Assembly: GCF_000377985.1 (NCBI RefSeq) | Contig: NZ_KB899042.1 | Span: 124,001 to 188,000 of the forward strand | Direction of reading: 5' to 3' | Source of the DNA: Sporolactobacillus vineae DSM 21990 = SL153 | GTDB taxonomy: Bacteria > Bacillota > Bacilli > Bacillales > Sporolactobacillaceae | Length of the DNA: 64,000 nucleotides | Shown: positions 22,330-30,947 of the stretch, piece after piece | Numbering within the stretch: the stretch's first letter is position 1 | Layout: each line of letters opens with the position of its first letter | Notes under the pieces: generated by a model | The model's input: only the letters and a program-made list of their open reading frames with translations | The model's database searches: none | Told to the model about the DNA's origin: nothing | Program-made: the position numbers and the translations under genes

Positions 22330-22566
22330 AAAAAGGTCCTTCCATCCCAAAGGGACGGAAGGACCGCGGTACCACCCTAATAACAGATCGTTGAAACATC
22401 TGTCACTCAATATCCTTAACGTGGATCAGACGCCGCGCCTTACTCACCGATCTCCAGTTTTCAGGTACAGGCTCAGGGGTGATCTTCCCCGGGGTTTGGA
22501 ATACCGGTCTTTCACCATTTCTCCGGCTCGCTTGATTCCACTGTCCCGGGTACTCTCCCCGTCAAC
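22330..22566 (-). promoter_or_regulatory. T-box riboswitch (isoleucine) upstream of ileS
   Basis: Minus-strand leader with the hallmark T-box AGGGTGGTACCGCGG (22364-22378) followed by a terminator stem GGTCCTTCC.../...GGAAGGACC and five T (22330-22365). Stem I runs from about 22566. Its basal helices flank a specifier loop with AGAGTA on one side and GAAGATCA on the other, giving AUC (Ile) at 22481-22483. The apical part (AGCGAGCCGG...TGGTG) fits the AG-bulge and distal loop. Uncharged tRNA-Ile should allow read-through. Confidence 0.95.
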
Positions 22567-22619
22567 GTTTGGCTGAATATTTTTCAAGCTTCAGCTTTTC
22601 ATTTGATTGATTAATAACC

Positions 22620-22648
22620 AGTATAGTCACAATATTTGGGAACGTCAA
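22620..22648 (-). promoter_or_regulatory. Sigma-A promoter for ileS
   Basis: On the minus strand TTGACG (22643-22648), a 17-bp spacer and TATACT (22620-22625). The divIVA stop codon TGA lies inside the -35 hexamer, so the two genes are packed without spare sequence. Confidence 0.8.
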
Positions 22649-23160
22649 GCCTGTGTTTTAACCGTATCCTCTTCAGACGGTTCCGCATCGTTTTCAGGCT
22701 TTTTCGCAAGGTCTTTCCACTCATCGCTTTTGAGCAGTTCCAGCTGTGCCTCGATCAGCATCTGGAACCGAGTCCGGTATACATTGGCTTCCTTCTTCAG
22801 TTCTTCAATGTTGATCGTTACTTTGCGCGACTTTTCCAAGGCCTCGTTAATGATTCTGTCGGCGTTTTTCTTGGCTTCCATCACGATGAGCTTGGATTCC
22901 TTATTCGCGTTGTTCTTGACTTCTTCCGCCGTCTGCTGGGCAACGAGAATGCTCTTGTTCAGCGTTGTTTCAATATCGGAGAAGTGGCTCAGCTTTTCCT
23001 TGGCGCTTTTCACTTCCTGTTCAAGATCTTTCTTCTCACGGATTACCGTTTCGTAGTCTTTAATAATCTGATCAAGAAAATCATTGACCTCATCTTCATC
23101 ATAGCCGCGGAACCCGCGGGAGAACTCTTTATTATGAATATCCAAAGGGGTTAATGGCAT
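22645..23160 (-). CDS. divIVA: Cell-division / polarity protein DivIVA
   Basis: A 171-residue coiled-coil protein that senses negative membrane curvature at septa and poles and recruits division and sporulation partners. The N-terminal membrane-binding domain MPLTPLDIHNKEFSRGFRGY with DEDEVNDFLDQI is highly conserved; the rest is predicted coiled coil (YETVIREKKDLEQEVKSAKE and onward). GGAGGTGATCCGGA precedes the ATG. Last gene of the ylm group, 42 bp after ylmH. Confidence 0.96.
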   Translation of the reverse strand: MPLTPLDIHNKEFSRGFRGYDEDEVNDFLDQIIKDYETVIREKKDLEQEVKSAKEKLSHFSDIETTLNKSILVAQQTAEEVKNNANKESKLIVMEAKKNADRIINEALEKSRKVTINIEELKKEANVYRTRFQMLIEAQLELLKSDEWKDLAKKPENDAEPSEEDTVKTQA

Positions 23161-23202
23161 TCCGGATCACCTCCAAGTCGATTGCCTAACTGAAAATTCC
23201 AT

Positions 23203-23976
23203 TTAATACAGTTTACCATATTGAAGACGGATTTTGTGTTTTTTTGTCAATCCGTCCACAGATATTATCTTGCTTCGTCCATAGCCGCGCACGGAGAGCA
23301 GATCGCCTTCAGCAAGTTCAAAATCCCGCCTGTCGATCAGTTCCCAGTTAATCCGGACTCGTTTCCGGTCGATCAGTTCTGCTGTTTTCGCCCGGGATAA
23401 ATGATAAATCTCTGAAGCCACCGCATCGAGCCTGAGTGAAGGCACCGTGCCCCAGGACTCCACCCAGTTCAGCTGATTATGTATCAGTTCATCTTTGCCG
23501 ATCGCCTGACAGGATACTGCATTTTTTCCGACGGAAGTCAGGTTAAGACGAAGATAGGGCTCAATATCCTTCGTACAGATAAATTGAGCCCGGTCGCCTG
23601 TAACCATGAGATCGCCGATTTTGTCCCGGTTCACCCCGGTTCCGGTTAACGCACCGAGCAATTCAGGATGCGACAGGGAAATAAACTTTGAAGCAAAAGC
23701 GACCTCCACAGCAGTCAGTTCAAAAGCTTCTCCCTCCTCAGGGATATAAGGCGGAAGAAGCAGTGCCCTTTTCCTTTCTGCATCCGGATAGCCGCCGGAA
23801 AATGTCACGCGGACGTCGTCATTCTTTCCGATGATCAGTTCCAGAACCCTTTGCTGTCTGGGATCAAGGAAATCCGTCAGCTTTGGCGCAAAGTTCCGGC
23901 TGACCTGATCCTTCCAGTCAAGGCACTGATCAATCAGCGGTTTTTCTTCCGGACGAAAATGTTCGTAGACAGACAT
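23203..23976 (-). CDS. ylmH: S4-domain RNA-binding protein YlmH
   Basis: A 257-residue protein with a C-terminal S4 RNA-binding domain (LRLDAVASEIYHLSRAKTAE and following) and an N-terminal YlmH-type region. B. subtilis YlmH binds stalled 50S-peptidyl-tRNA complexes and can take part in C-terminal tailing with RqcH, which is also encoded in this window. The ATG at 23976 follows GGGTGACGGCA and gives MSVYEHFRPEE; the longer frame to 24201 overlaps ylmG and is not used. Confidence 0.9.
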   Translation of the reverse strand: MSVYEHFRPEEKPLIDQCLDWKDQVSRNFAPKLTDFLDPRQQRVLELIIGKNDDVRVTFSGGYPDAERKRALLLPPYIPEEGEAFELTAVEVAFASKFISLSHPELLGALTGTGVNRDKIGDLMVTGDRAQFICTKDIEPYLRLNLTSVGKNAVSCQAIGKDELIHNQLNWVESWGTVPSLRLDAVASEIYHLSRAKTAELIDRKRVRINWELIDRRDFELAEGDLLSVRGYGRSKIISVDGLTKKHKIRLQYGKLY

Positions 23977-23981
23977 TGCCG

Positions 23982-24254
23982 TCACCCGAACCGACCGGCG
24001 AGACTGCTGATCCCCACCTGAGCAAACCAGAGCGCCAGAAAGGCAATTACCGGCGACATGTCGATCACGCCGCCGATCGGAGGGATAATTTTGCGGAAGG
24101 GAGCTAGAAAGGGCTCGCAGACTCTGGCAAAGAGCAGACCTATTGAAGAACCTGCGATATTCGGCAGCCAGGACATCAAAATATAGATAAATAATATCCA
24201 TTTATAAATTTCCAGCAAGCTGGAAAGTCCTCGCGCAATCCAGTATATGGTCAA
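23982..24254 (-). CDS. ylmG: YggT-family membrane protein YlmG
   Basis: A 90-residue integral membrane protein of the YggT family with two hydrophobic spans (about 12-32 and 62-82) and the conserved CEPFLAPFRKIIPPIGGVIDMSP. The molecular role is unresolved; the gene is consistently next to sepF and divIVA and has been linked to division-site or membrane organisation. TTG at 24254 with GAGGTG upstream is the best start; a GTG at 24263 is too close to the Shine-Dalgarno. Confidence 0.88.
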   Translation of the reverse strand: MTIYWIARGLSSLLEIYKWILFIYILMSWLPNIAGSSIGLLFARVCEPFLAPFRKIIPPIGGVIDMSPVIAFLALWFAQVGISSLAGRFG

Positions 24255-24275
24255 TGCATTCACCTCAACTTTGAA

Positions 24276-24725
24276 TTACTGAAGTCCACCAAGACGTGTG
24301 TTTTCTCTCCAGCTGTTAATCATACCTGAAATCGAAACCGAATCCGGTGCAAAGAGAAATGTGTTTTTTCCGATCTTCCGGAGTTGACCGTTCAGGGCGA
24401 AGCAGGTTCCGCTCATGAAATCCAGAATCCGCTGGGCATCTCCCCTTGTTGTGCTGTCCAGGCTGCAGATAACCGTTTTCTTATTCTTGATCTGTGTGAC
24501 AATATCCTCAACATCATCGAAAACTTTAGGCTCTACCAGAACGACTTTTTCCTGCTGGCGGATATTCTGAATGGCCACCAGGTGTCCGCTTTTTTCAGGT
24601 TCGCGATGCGTTGCCTTCGGTGGCTTGATCCCTTCAGTACCGTTATGCTGCAACAGTTCCTCTTCTTCCGGGTCGATGGTTTCCTCAAGATCAAAAAAAC
24701 GCCGGAACGCCGATTTGAGTCCCAT
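24276..24725 (-). CDS. sepF: Cell-division protein SepF
   Basis: A 149-residue Z-ring membrane anchor that bundles FtsZ filaments. It has an N-terminal amphipathic helix (MGLKSAFRRFFDLEE), an acidic linker, and a C-terminal globular domain with EDIVTQIKNKKTVICSLDST, RILDFMSGTCFALNGQLRK and FLFAPDSVSI. The ATG follows GAGGGGGAAC within the end of ylmE. It partially overlaps FtsA in function; FtsA is also encoded here. Confidence 0.94.
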   Translation of the reverse strand: MGLKSAFRRFFDLEETIDPEEEELLQHNGTEGIKPPKATHREPEKSGHLVAIQNIRQQEKVVLVEPKVFDDVEDIVTQIKNKKTVICSLDSTTRGDAQRILDFMSGTCFALNGQLRKIGKNTFLFAPDSVSISGMINSWRENTRLGGLQ

Positions 24726-24729
24726 ATGT

Positions 24730-25422
24730 TCAGTTCCCCCTCAGTTCATTTCCAACGAGTGCGGTGCCGATGCGGACAAATGTCGCACCTTCTTCCACAG
24801 CAATCTGATAATCGTGGGACATGCCCATGGAAAGCTCGGTACATGGCGCATAGTCCAGCTTTCTGGCCCGGATCCGGTCGCGGTCGCGCCTCAGTTTACG
24901 GAAAACCTGACGAATCAGTTCCTTGTCTTCTGTATAAGGCGCCATGGTCATCAGACCGACCACGCTGATATGCTCAAGCTGGCCTAATGCGTCGATAAAT
25001 CCGTCAAGTTCTTCTTCACTGATCCCATGTTTTGTTGCTTCTCCGGATATATTCATTTCGATAAAGCATTTCAATTTTCCTGTTTTTTTTCGCTTATTAA
25101 TTTCTTCAGCGAGCTTCAGGCGGTCCAAAGCGTGAAAATAGTCGATGCGATCGACGACATCCTTGACTTTGCGTGTCTGAAGCGTCCCGATCAGATGCCA
25201 GACAATTCTGCTGTCGCGAATCGCATCCTGTTTTTCAATCAGGCCTTCTTTGCGATTTTCCGCAATATTCAGGATGCCGCTGTCCACAGCTTCCCGGGCC
25301 GTCTGAACGGTGACGTACTTTGTGACCGCCAGGACGGTGACGTCTTCTCTCCGGCGCCCGGAACGAAGACAGGCAGCCCTGATGTTCTCGTCAATCTGTC
25401 TGTAATTCTCTTCAACTGTCAA
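24730..25422 (-). CDS. ylmE: YggS/PLPBP-family pyridoxal-phosphate homeostasis protein (YlmE)
   Basis: A 230-residue single-domain PLP-binding protein with the alanine-racemase N-terminal barrel. Conserved VTVLAVTKYV carries the PLP lysine, WHLIGTLQTRKVK the next motif, and ELSMGMSHDYQIAVEEGATFVRIGTALVG the end. The family controls PLP and amino-acid pools and has no confirmed catalytic reaction. The TTG at 25422 has GGAG 11 bp upstream and overlaps the ylmD stop in TTGA. Confidence 0.9.
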   Translation of the reverse strand: MTVEENYRQIDENIRAACLRSGRRREDVTVLAVTKYVTVQTAREAVDSGILNIAENRKEGLIEKQDAIRDSRIVWHLIGTLQTRKVKDVVDRIDYFHALDRLKLAEEINKRKKTGKLKCFIEMNISGEATKHGISEEELDGFIDALGQLEHISVVGLMTMAPYTEDKELIRQVFRKLRRDRDRIRARKLDYAPCTELSMGMSHDYQIAVEEGATFVRIGTALVGNELRGN

Positions 25423-26258
25423 CGTGTCGCTTGCTCCTTTTTACGGATTCCGATGAAACCCATCATCCGGCCGGTTGATCCCTGGTCGCGGCGATAAGAG
25501 AAAAATATTTTTGGATTTGCAAAAGTGGTATATCCGGTGACGCGGATCTGGCTGCCGGGTACTCCGGCCGCTTCAAGCATCGCCCGGTTCAGGGCCTGCA
25601 GATCAAGCAGGTAATGGCCCGTTCCATGCATCCTGACGGCGGTCTCCCAAATAGCTTGCGGCAGCTGCCGGACGTGGCCGGCCACGCGCTCATCCACTTC
25701 GTAATCATCGCCGCCGATAGCCGGACCAATCACTGCATGAATGGCATCCGGACCGATGCCCAGTTCTTTCTCCAGCCTGGCGACCATCTTTCCTGCCCCG
25801 TTTGCGACACTTCCGCGCCAGCCCGCATGAAGCATCGCCACTGCAGCGGGTTCAAGGCAGTAAAAATAGATCGGTACACAGTCCGCGAAGCAAAGCGCCA
25901 GTAATAAACCGGTTTCCGTCGTGAACAGGCCGTCCGTACCGCCGACAGTGTCTTCCATGCTTAAAGCACCTGAACCGGCCATGGATAAAGTTGCCCGGGC
26001 AATCGTCGTTCCGTGAACCTGTTCGGCGCAAACCCAGCGATCCAGCGGAAATCCGATATGCCCGGCAAGTATGTGCCGATTCTGGCGGACTCTCTCCGCC
26101 TGATCATGAACATGAAGCCCCAGATTAAGTGATTCAAACGGGCCGCTGCTCGTCCCATGATTTCTCAGTGAGAAACCAAGGAGTATTTCCTTATTTCCTG
26201 ATTCAACCGGTTCTGCCAGCAGAGCAGTGTCCGTAACCTGAGAAAATGGTTCCGTCAT
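25419..26258 (-). CDS. ylmD: YfiH/YlmD-family purine nucleoside phosphorylase-like (laccase domain) protein
   Basis: A 279-residue protein of the YfiH family; members act on purine nucleosides in vitro (phosphorylase or deaminase). The metal ligands are in CAEQVHG, CFADCVP and LHAGWRG. The C-terminal signature IFFSYRRDQGSTGRMM is intact, but the usual CTYC-type motif before it reads TTFAN, without cysteines. AGGGAGG precedes the ATG at 26258. Possible own promoter in the ylmC-ylmD gap. First of a tight run ylmD-ylmE-sepF-ylmG-ylmH. Confidence 0.88.
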   Translation of the reverse strand: MTEPFSQVTDTALLAEPVESGNKEILLGFSLRNHGTSSGPFESLNLGLHVHDQAERVRQNRHILAGHIGFPLDRWVCAEQVHGTTIARATLSMAGSGALSMEDTVGGTDGLFTTETGLLLALCFADCVPIYFYCLEPAAVAMLHAGWRGSVANGAGKMVARLEKELGIGPDAIHAVIGPAIGGDDYEVDERVAGHVRQLPQAIWETAVRMHGTGHYLLDLQALNRAMLEAAGVPGSQIRVTGYTTFANPKIFFSYRRDQGSTGRMMGFIGIRKKEQATR

Positions 26259-26305
26259 AAAGCCTCCCTGGAATCCTTCTACACAAATTAAGTTTATACA
26301 CCATT

Positions 26306-26314
26306 ATTTTACCA
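26306..26314 (-). promoter_or_regulatory. Possible extended -10 promoter upstream of ylmD
   Basis: On the minus strand TGGTAAAAT (extended TGn plus TAAAAT) about 50 bp before the ylmD start. No good -35. It would separate ylmD-ylmH from ylmC. Confidence 0.4.
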
Positions 26315-26341
26315 TATCTGAGACTGAAAAGCTTTACCTGC

Positions 26342-26608
26342 TCACTGGTCCTCATGGGATGACATCCCTGTCTCATGATAAAAGCGGACAAGGATGACAT
26401 CTGCCCCGATCCGGACAATATTGCTCCATGGAACGATGATGTCATTTTCTTTTCCGAACAGGCCAAGTACGCGTCCTGAACCAGGAATGATCATATTCTC
26501 GATTTTTCCCGTTGACAGATTGACATCCAGATCACCGATATGACCGAGCCGTTTCCCGTTCTCGACGTTGACAACTTCTTTAGTCTGAAAATCTGAGATT
26601 CTCGGCAT
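26342..26608 (-). CDS. ylmC: PRC-barrel protein, YlmC/YmxH family
   Basis: An 88-residue PRC-barrel protein of the YlmC/YmxH sporulation-associated family: MPRISDFQTKEVVNVENG, IGDLDVNLSTGKIENMI and LVRFYHE. The role is undefined. It lies between sigG and ylmD, as in B. subtilis except that ylmA is missing. GAGGGGGGGACAACATC precedes the ATG. Confidence 0.88.
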   Translation of the reverse strand: MPRISDFQTKEVVNVENGKRLGHIGDLDVNLSTGKIENMIIPGSGRVLGLFGKENDIIVPWSNIVRIGADVILVRFYHETGMSSHEDQ

Positions 26609-26633
26609 GATGTTGTCCCCCCTCTCTTATCAG

Positions 26634-26662
26634 AATATATGGAGGAACAGGTGAATTGAGAA
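26634..26662 (-). promoter_or_regulatory. Probable promoter for ylmC
   Basis: On the minus strand TTCTCA (26657-26662), a 17-bp spacer and TATATT (26634-26639), about 26 bp before the ylmC start and after the sigG terminator. Confidence 0.5.
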
Positions 26663-26719
26663 GCAGAAAATGACGGAATCCATTTTTATCAGCAAACCGG
26701 ACGGCGCATCGCCGGGCAC

Positions 26720-26742
26720 AAAAAAATCTGCCCGAGGGCAGA
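26720..26742 (-). terminator. Terminator after sigG
   Basis: On the minus strand TCTGCCC-TC-GGGCAGA followed by seven T, 43 bp past the sigG stop. It closes the spoIIGA-sigE-sigG region. Confidence 0.9.
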
Positions 26743-26784
26743 CTGTATTCGGGAACAAGGATACGATGCCGTTCCGGAAAGCGT

Positions 26785-27564
26785 TCAGGGACCGATATCC
26801 TGATTCATTTCCTTGATCGCCATTTTTTCAAGACGGGAGACCTGAGCCTGGGAAATGCCGATCTCCTGAGCTACCTCCATCTGCGTTTTACCGTAGAAGA
26901 AGCGCATCGCGAGAATCTTTTTTTCTCTTTCATGCAGCCGGCTCATCGCTTCTTTCAGAGCAAGATGGTCGGCCCAGTCTTTGTCTTTATTCTTTTCATC
27001 ACTGATCTGATCCATGACGAAAATCGGATCTCCGCCATCACTGTAGATAGGTTCAAACAGGGAAACCGGATCCTGGATCGCGTCCAGAGCGAAAACGACG
27101 TCTTCAACCGGAAGATCGAGAATTTTGGCCAGTTCAACGGTCGTCGGTTCCTTCGAATGCTTTGCCACGTAGCGCTCTTTCGCCTGCAGCGCTTTGTAGG
27201 CCATATCACGGAGGGATCGCGACACCCGGATTGGATTATTGTCTCTGAGGTACCTTCTGATTTCACCGATGATCATCGGTACCGCATAAGTAGAGAAACG
27301 GACATTCTGACTCAGATCAAAATTATCAATGGACTTCATCAGTCCGATGCAGCCAACCTGAAACAAATCATCAACGGACTCACTGCGATGGTTGAAACGC
27401 TGGATCACACTCAGTACCAGTCTGAGATTTCCATTCACCAGTGTCTCTCTTGCTTCTTTTCTACCGGATTGCAGCTCGGTAAATAAGCGGCGCATTTCCG
27501 TATTGGTCAGTACGGGCAGTTTTGCCGTATCAACACCACAGATCTCAACTTTATGCCGTGCCAT
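26785..27564 (-). CDS. sigG: Sporulation sigma factor G
   Basis: Late forespore sigma factor, 259 residues. Start MARHKVEICGVDTAKLPVL is family-typical, preceded by GGGAGG. Region 2 (FQVGCIGLMKSIDNFDLSQN, RFSTYAVPMIIGEIRRYLRD) and region 4 (MEVAQEIGISQAQVSRLEK) are complete. No pro-sequence. The gene lies directly after sigE, as in Bacillus, with a 164-bp gap holding a possible forespore promoter. The longer frame up to 27699 crosses that promoter and is not used. Confidence 0.97.
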   Translation of the reverse strand: MARHKVEICGVDTAKLPVLTNTEMRRLFTELQSGRKEARETLVNGNLRLVLSVIQRFNHRSESVDDLFQVGCIGLMKSIDNFDLSQNVRFSTYAVPMIIGEIRRYLRDNNPIRVSRSLRDMAYKALQAKERYVAKHSKEPTTVELAKILDLPVEDVVFALDAIQDPVSLFEPIYSDGGDPIFVMDQISDEKNKDKDWADHLALKEAMSRLHEREKKILAMRFFYGKTQMEVAQEIGISQAQVSRLEKMAIKEMNQDIGP

Positions 27565-27668
27565 TGGTGACAACCTCCCAGGGTCTGTAGATACTGTTGA
27601 CAGGAACGAGAAGATGCAGGTAAAGGGATATCTCACTGTCTCCGTCATCTTCCGGTCACTATAAGATC

Positions 27669-27697
27669 CAGTATCTCCCCGGCGGTTCATTTTATGC
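27669..27697 (-). promoter_or_regulatory. Candidate forespore (sigma-F/sigma-G) promoter of sigG
   Basis: On the minus strand GCATA (27693-27697), a 14-bp spacer and GGAGATACTG (27669-27678), resembling GYATA and GGNNANANT elements. 105 bp before the sigG start. The spacer is slightly short, so this is a candidate only. Confidence 0.4.
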
Positions 27698-27728
27698 ACC
27701 CTTCCACCGTCAGCTGATCTGCAGAAAC

Positions 27729-28439
27729 TCAGGCCATCTTACTGAATTCCTTTTTCAGCCGTTTGATAATGCGCTTTTCAAGGCGGGAAATATAGGATTG
27801 TGAGATGCCGAGCTGATCAGCCACGTCTTTTTGCGTCTTCTCTTTTCCCCCTGACAGGCCGAAACGCAAAGTCATGATCTCCTTCTCACGGTCGCTCAGC
27901 ATCATGATCGCACGTTTCAGCAGCGTCCGGTCCACCTTACGTTCCATATCCGACGTCGTCACATCATTGGCTGTACCCAGTACATCGGAAAGCAGCAGCT
28001 CGTTACCGTCCCAGTCGACGTTGAGGGGTTCATCAAGCGAAACTTCCGAACGCGTCTTGTTATTCCGTCTCAGGTACATCAAAATTTCATTTTCAATGCA
28101 GCGCGATGCATAGGTTGCCAGCTTAATTTTCTTTTCCGGGTTAAATGTGTTCACCGCTTTAATCAGGCCGATTGTTCCGATGCTGATCAAGTCTTCAATA
28201 TTGATTCTGGTGTTGTCGAATTTCCGGGCAATATAGACAACCAGCCGGAGATTTCGCTCGATCAGTGTTGCCCGTGCCTCCGGATCACCCGTCGGCAGGC
28301 GCTTCATCAGTTCAGCCTCCTCTTCTCTCGACAGCGGAGAAGGCAGTCCCTCGCTGCCGCCGATATAGAAAATTTCCTCCGGACGCAGATGCAGCCGGAC
28401 AAGTAACTTGTGCCATAAAGTAATCAGTGTGCGTTTCAA
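27729..28439 (-). CDS. sigE: Sporulation sigma factor E (pro-sigma-E)
   Basis: Early mother-cell sigma factor made as an inactive precursor, 236 residues. The basic and hydrophobic pro-sequence (first about 25 residues) ends in IFYIGGSE, where SpoIIGA cleaves. Region 2 ([40 protein letters not shown]) and region 4 ([20 protein letters not shown]) are intact. The start is TTG at 28439 with AGGAGGAG 6 bp upstream. Preceded by its processing enzyme spoIIGA, with 133 bp between. Confidence 0.97.
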   Translation of the reverse strand: MKRTLITLWHKLLVRLHLRPEEIFYIGGSEGLPSPLSREEEAELMKRLPTGDPEARATLIERNLRLVVYIARKFDNTRINIEDLISIGTIGLIKAVNTFNPEKKIKLATYASRCIENEILMYLRRNNKTRSEVSLDEPLNVDWDGNELLLSDVLGTANDVTTSDMERKVDRTLLKRAIMMLSDREKEIMTLRFGLSGGKEKTQKDVADQLGISQSYISRLEKRIIKRLKKEFSKMA

Positions 28440-28572
28440 GTGCTTCTCCTCCTCTTTATTAGCAAATCATGTGACTGTCGCATCTGGCTCCGGGCAATCG
28501 TTCAACGCGGACGGGGCTGTAGGTATCCTCATCGGGACGCTCGCTGCAAGGCCAGTAAAGCAGGATACAGGA

Positions 28573-29496
28573 TCAGGAAGCTCTGTCGATGGCTTTGCCA
28601 TGGAGCAGCATGTCCGGATGCAGTATGGCGCCGAAGTCTCCGGTAGGGCTTAATACCTGGTCCGTCAGTGCAACAAGTACTTTTTTACAGCTCAGCAGAC
28701 GCCCCCCGTGCGTCACGAGCACTTCGTCCGGCCGGAAAGCGAGCAAAGAACGCGGAATGCCGTCCACCGAACGATAGGGGATCCATGAAAGTTTCTCCAG
28801 CCATTCTGCCGGCAACTGCTCCTGAATCTCCTGGAAGCGTTCCGGCTGCAAGGGCTGAAAAAACGGTTCAGGGATCATGCCCTGACAAGCCGAGCGGCTG
28901 AGAAACATGACCGGAACCCTTGTCAGCGGATCATAGAGCTTATTGCCGCTGTCGATCAGCGCATCGGTCAGGATTGTCCGGTCAAAAATCCGGATCTGAA
29001 TGCCGGTGACCACTGAACGTTCCCATTTTCTTGTAACGACCTGGTCGAATCGTTTCTTTGAGAAAAGCCAGAGCAGCGGGAAGCCGGCAGTAACAAAGAT
29101 CCAGCTGACCGGATCACCAAAATTCATCGTGGATAATAAAGCACCGTTCGCATAAAATGAACTGTTCTGGAAGAAATAGTGGATACCGAAAAGTCCGCCG
29201 CCAACTGCAAATGCGGCAAAATAAAAGGACGCGAGATTCTGAACGAAGCAGGAAAGCCTGCCGAAGCCGAATGTGGTCAGGATGATCAGCACAGAGAACA
29301 AGAGCTTTCCCATAGGATGAGCCACAAGAAAAGACAGCGGTGTGAACAGGATCAATACGACCGTTGATGCCAGCACAGCGCCTGACCAGAGCCGCAGCCG
29401 GCTCACCTTCCGCCTGAGCATCAGGGCCGTCAGCTTAAGGAGACAGGCGTCAATAAGCAAATTGAGCATCCAGACGGCATCGAGATAGAGAACCAA
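28573..29496 (-). CDS. spoIIGA: Sporulation sigma-E factor processing peptidase SpoIIGA
   Basis: Membrane aspartic protease, 307 residues, that activates pro-sigma-E after septation. The N-terminal half has about five hydrophobic spans, starting with LYLDAVWMLNLLIDACLLKL. The C-terminal half is a retropepsin-like domain with the active-site aspartate in ALIDSGNKLYDPL (about D182). The start is TTG at 29496, preceded by GAGGGTGAG. It heads the spoIIG operon. Confidence 0.94.
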   Translation of the reverse strand: MVLYLDAVWMLNLLIDACLLKLTALMLRRKVSRLRLWSGAVLASTVVLILFTPLSFLVAHPMGKLLFSVLIILTTFGFGRLSCFVQNLASFYFAAFAVGGGLFGIHYFFQNSSFYANGALLSTMNFGDPVSWIFVTAGFPLLWLFSKKRFDQVVTRKWERSVVTGIQIRIFDRTILTDALIDSGNKLYDPLTRVPVMFLSRSACQGMIPEPFFQPLQPERFQEIQEQLPAEWLEKLSWIPYRSVDGIPRSLLAFRPDEVLVTHGGRLLSCKKVLVALTDQVLSPTGDFGAILHPDMLLHGKAIDRAS

Positions 29497-29528
29497 GCGC
29501 TCACCCTCTTCTCCTTTTGATTACGAAC

Positions 29529-29562
29529 AGTATACAGGCCCTGAAGTGTGAAAGTCTGTCGC
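29529..29562 (-). promoter_or_regulatory. spoIIG-type sigma-A promoter with 22-bp spacer
   Basis: On the minus strand GCGACA (29557-29562), a 22-bp spacer and TATACT (29529-29534), 32 bp before spoIIGA. The B. subtilis spoIIG promoter is known for the same unusual 22-bp spacing and TATACT -10, and needs Spo0A~P bound at the -35. The complement over this -35 reads TGTCGCT, five of seven to the 0A box TGTCGAA. Confidence 0.6.
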
Positions 29563-29664
29563 TCTTTGGCAGGATTTTTGCTGTTATTTTGACGTCTTCT
29601 GTAGCAAGTGAAAACAGGGAATGATTCGCATCGCAGGATCTGCCGGCAATCAGCAGAAACGCCG

Positions 29665-29713
29665 TAAAAAAAGTAAAAGTCGCGGAACAGATTGTGATCA
29701 TCTGTTCCACGAC
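29665..29713 (-). terminator. Strong terminator after ftsZ
   Basis: On the minus strand GTCGTGGAACAGAT-GATCACA-ATCTGTTCCGCGAC: a 14-bp stem with one G-U pair, followed by TTTTACTTTTTTT. It ends the dcw/ftsAZ transcript ahead of spoIIGA. Confidence 0.95.
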
Positions 29714-29768
29714 TGGATCGACAATTTATGACGTGGATGTTTCAACATAAGGGGTTAATAAACGGGGC

Positions 29769-30947
29769 TTACTGATTCCTCTGATGACGATGGCGCAGGA
29801 ACGTCGGAACGTCCAGCGTCTCTTCATCTTCGACAAGACCATGAGGACGGCGCAGCGGATGCTCGTTCCGTTTCAGTTTCTCTTCCTGGCCGATTTCGTG
29901 CTGTGCTTTTTTCAGCGAGTCGCCATCCTCGGAAGCTGCAGGCCGGCCGCCAGTCACAGATTCCGGACGGTGCAGGCCGGAATTTTCTCTTTCGTCTTCC
30001 AGAAATCCGGTAGCAATAACCGTCACAACGATTTCGTCTTCCATTTCCTCGCGAATGACAGAACCGAAGATCATATTGACGTCTTCATCGGCCGCCGTTG
30101 CCACTATATCTGCCGCCTCATTAACCTCATACAGGCTTAGATTGGTTCCGCCGGTGATGTTCATCAAAACGCCCTTGGCACCGTCGATCGACTTCTCAAG
30201 CAGCGGACTGGCAATCGCCTTTTTAGCTGCCTCCGCAGCACGATTTTCTCCCGATGCAATCCCGATCGCCATCAGCGCGGACCCGCCCTCAGTCATGATC
30301 GTTTTGACATCGGCGAAATCCAGATTGATCAGACCGGGAACGGCAATCAGGTCGGAAATGCCCTGAACACCTTGCCTGAGGACGTTGTCGGCCTCCCGGA
30401 AGGCATCAAGCATCGGCGTATTCTTATCGACAATTTCAAGCAGCCGGTCATTTGGAATGACAATCAGCGTGTCGACCTTCTCTTTCAGATTGGCAATTCC
30501 CAGCTGCGCCTGCTTCGCGCGCTTCCTGCCTTCAAAGGTAAAGGGACGTGTTACCACACCGACCGTGAGTGCACCGACATCCTTGGCCACTTCGGCAATG
30601 ATCGGCGCGGCGCCGGTACCGGTACCCCCGCCCATGCCGGCAGTCACGAAAACCATATCGGCACCCTGAAGCAATTCTTCAACCTGATCGCGGCTTTCTT
30701 CTGCGGCTTTTTTACCGATATCCGGATTGGCTCCGGCACCAAGACCCCGCGTCAGTTTCGCACCGAGCTGAAGTTTTATGTTTGCTTTTGAAAATTTTAA
30801 CGCCTGGGCATCAGTATTGGCACAGACGAAATCGACACCTTGAATACCGCTCTCAATCATTCGGTTGACCGCGTTGCTTCCACCGCCGCCGACACCGATT
30901 ACTTTAATTTTTGCAAGATTTGCAGTCTCCACGTCATTTTCGCTCAC
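29769..30947 (-). CDS. ftsZ: Cell-division protein FtsZ
   Basis: Tubulin-like GTPase that forms the Z-ring, 392 residues. The GTP-binding signature [12 protein letters not shown] lies at about 104-115. The T7 catalytic region [13 protein letters not shown] and a variable linker ([15 protein letters not shown] and onward) follow. The conserved C-terminal peptide DVPTFLRHR binds FtsA and SepF. The start is GTG at 30947 with GGAGGAATTAA upstream. It lies 83 bp after ftsA and is followed by a strong terminator. Confidence 0.98.
   Translation of the reverse strand: MSENDVETANLAKIKVIGVGGGGSNAVNRMIESGIQGVDFVCANTDAQALKFSKANIKLQLGAKLTRGLGAGANPDIGKKAAEESRDQVEELLQGADMVFVTAGMGGGTGTGAAPIIAEVAKDVGALTVGVVTRPFTFEGRKRAKQAQLGIANLKEKVDTLIVIPNDRLLEIVDKNTPMLDAFREADNVLRQGVQGISDLIAVPGLINLDFADVKTIMTEGGSALMAIGIASGENRAAEAAKKAIASPLLEKSIDGAKGVLMNITGGTNLSLYEVNEAADIVATAADEDVNMIFGSVIREEMEDEIVVTVIATGFLEDERENSGLHRPESVTGGRPAASEDGDSLKKAQHEIGQEEKLKRNEHPLRRPHGLVEDEETLDVPTFLRHRHQRNQ

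Noticed and set aside
21283-22380. 365-codon plus-strand frame opposite ileS
   Set aside because: It runs through the ileS coding strand and the T-box leader, without a start signal or recognisable protein.
22252-22410. N-terminal extension of ileS
   Set aside because: The 53 extra codons lie over the T-box and antiterminator, which are untranslated.
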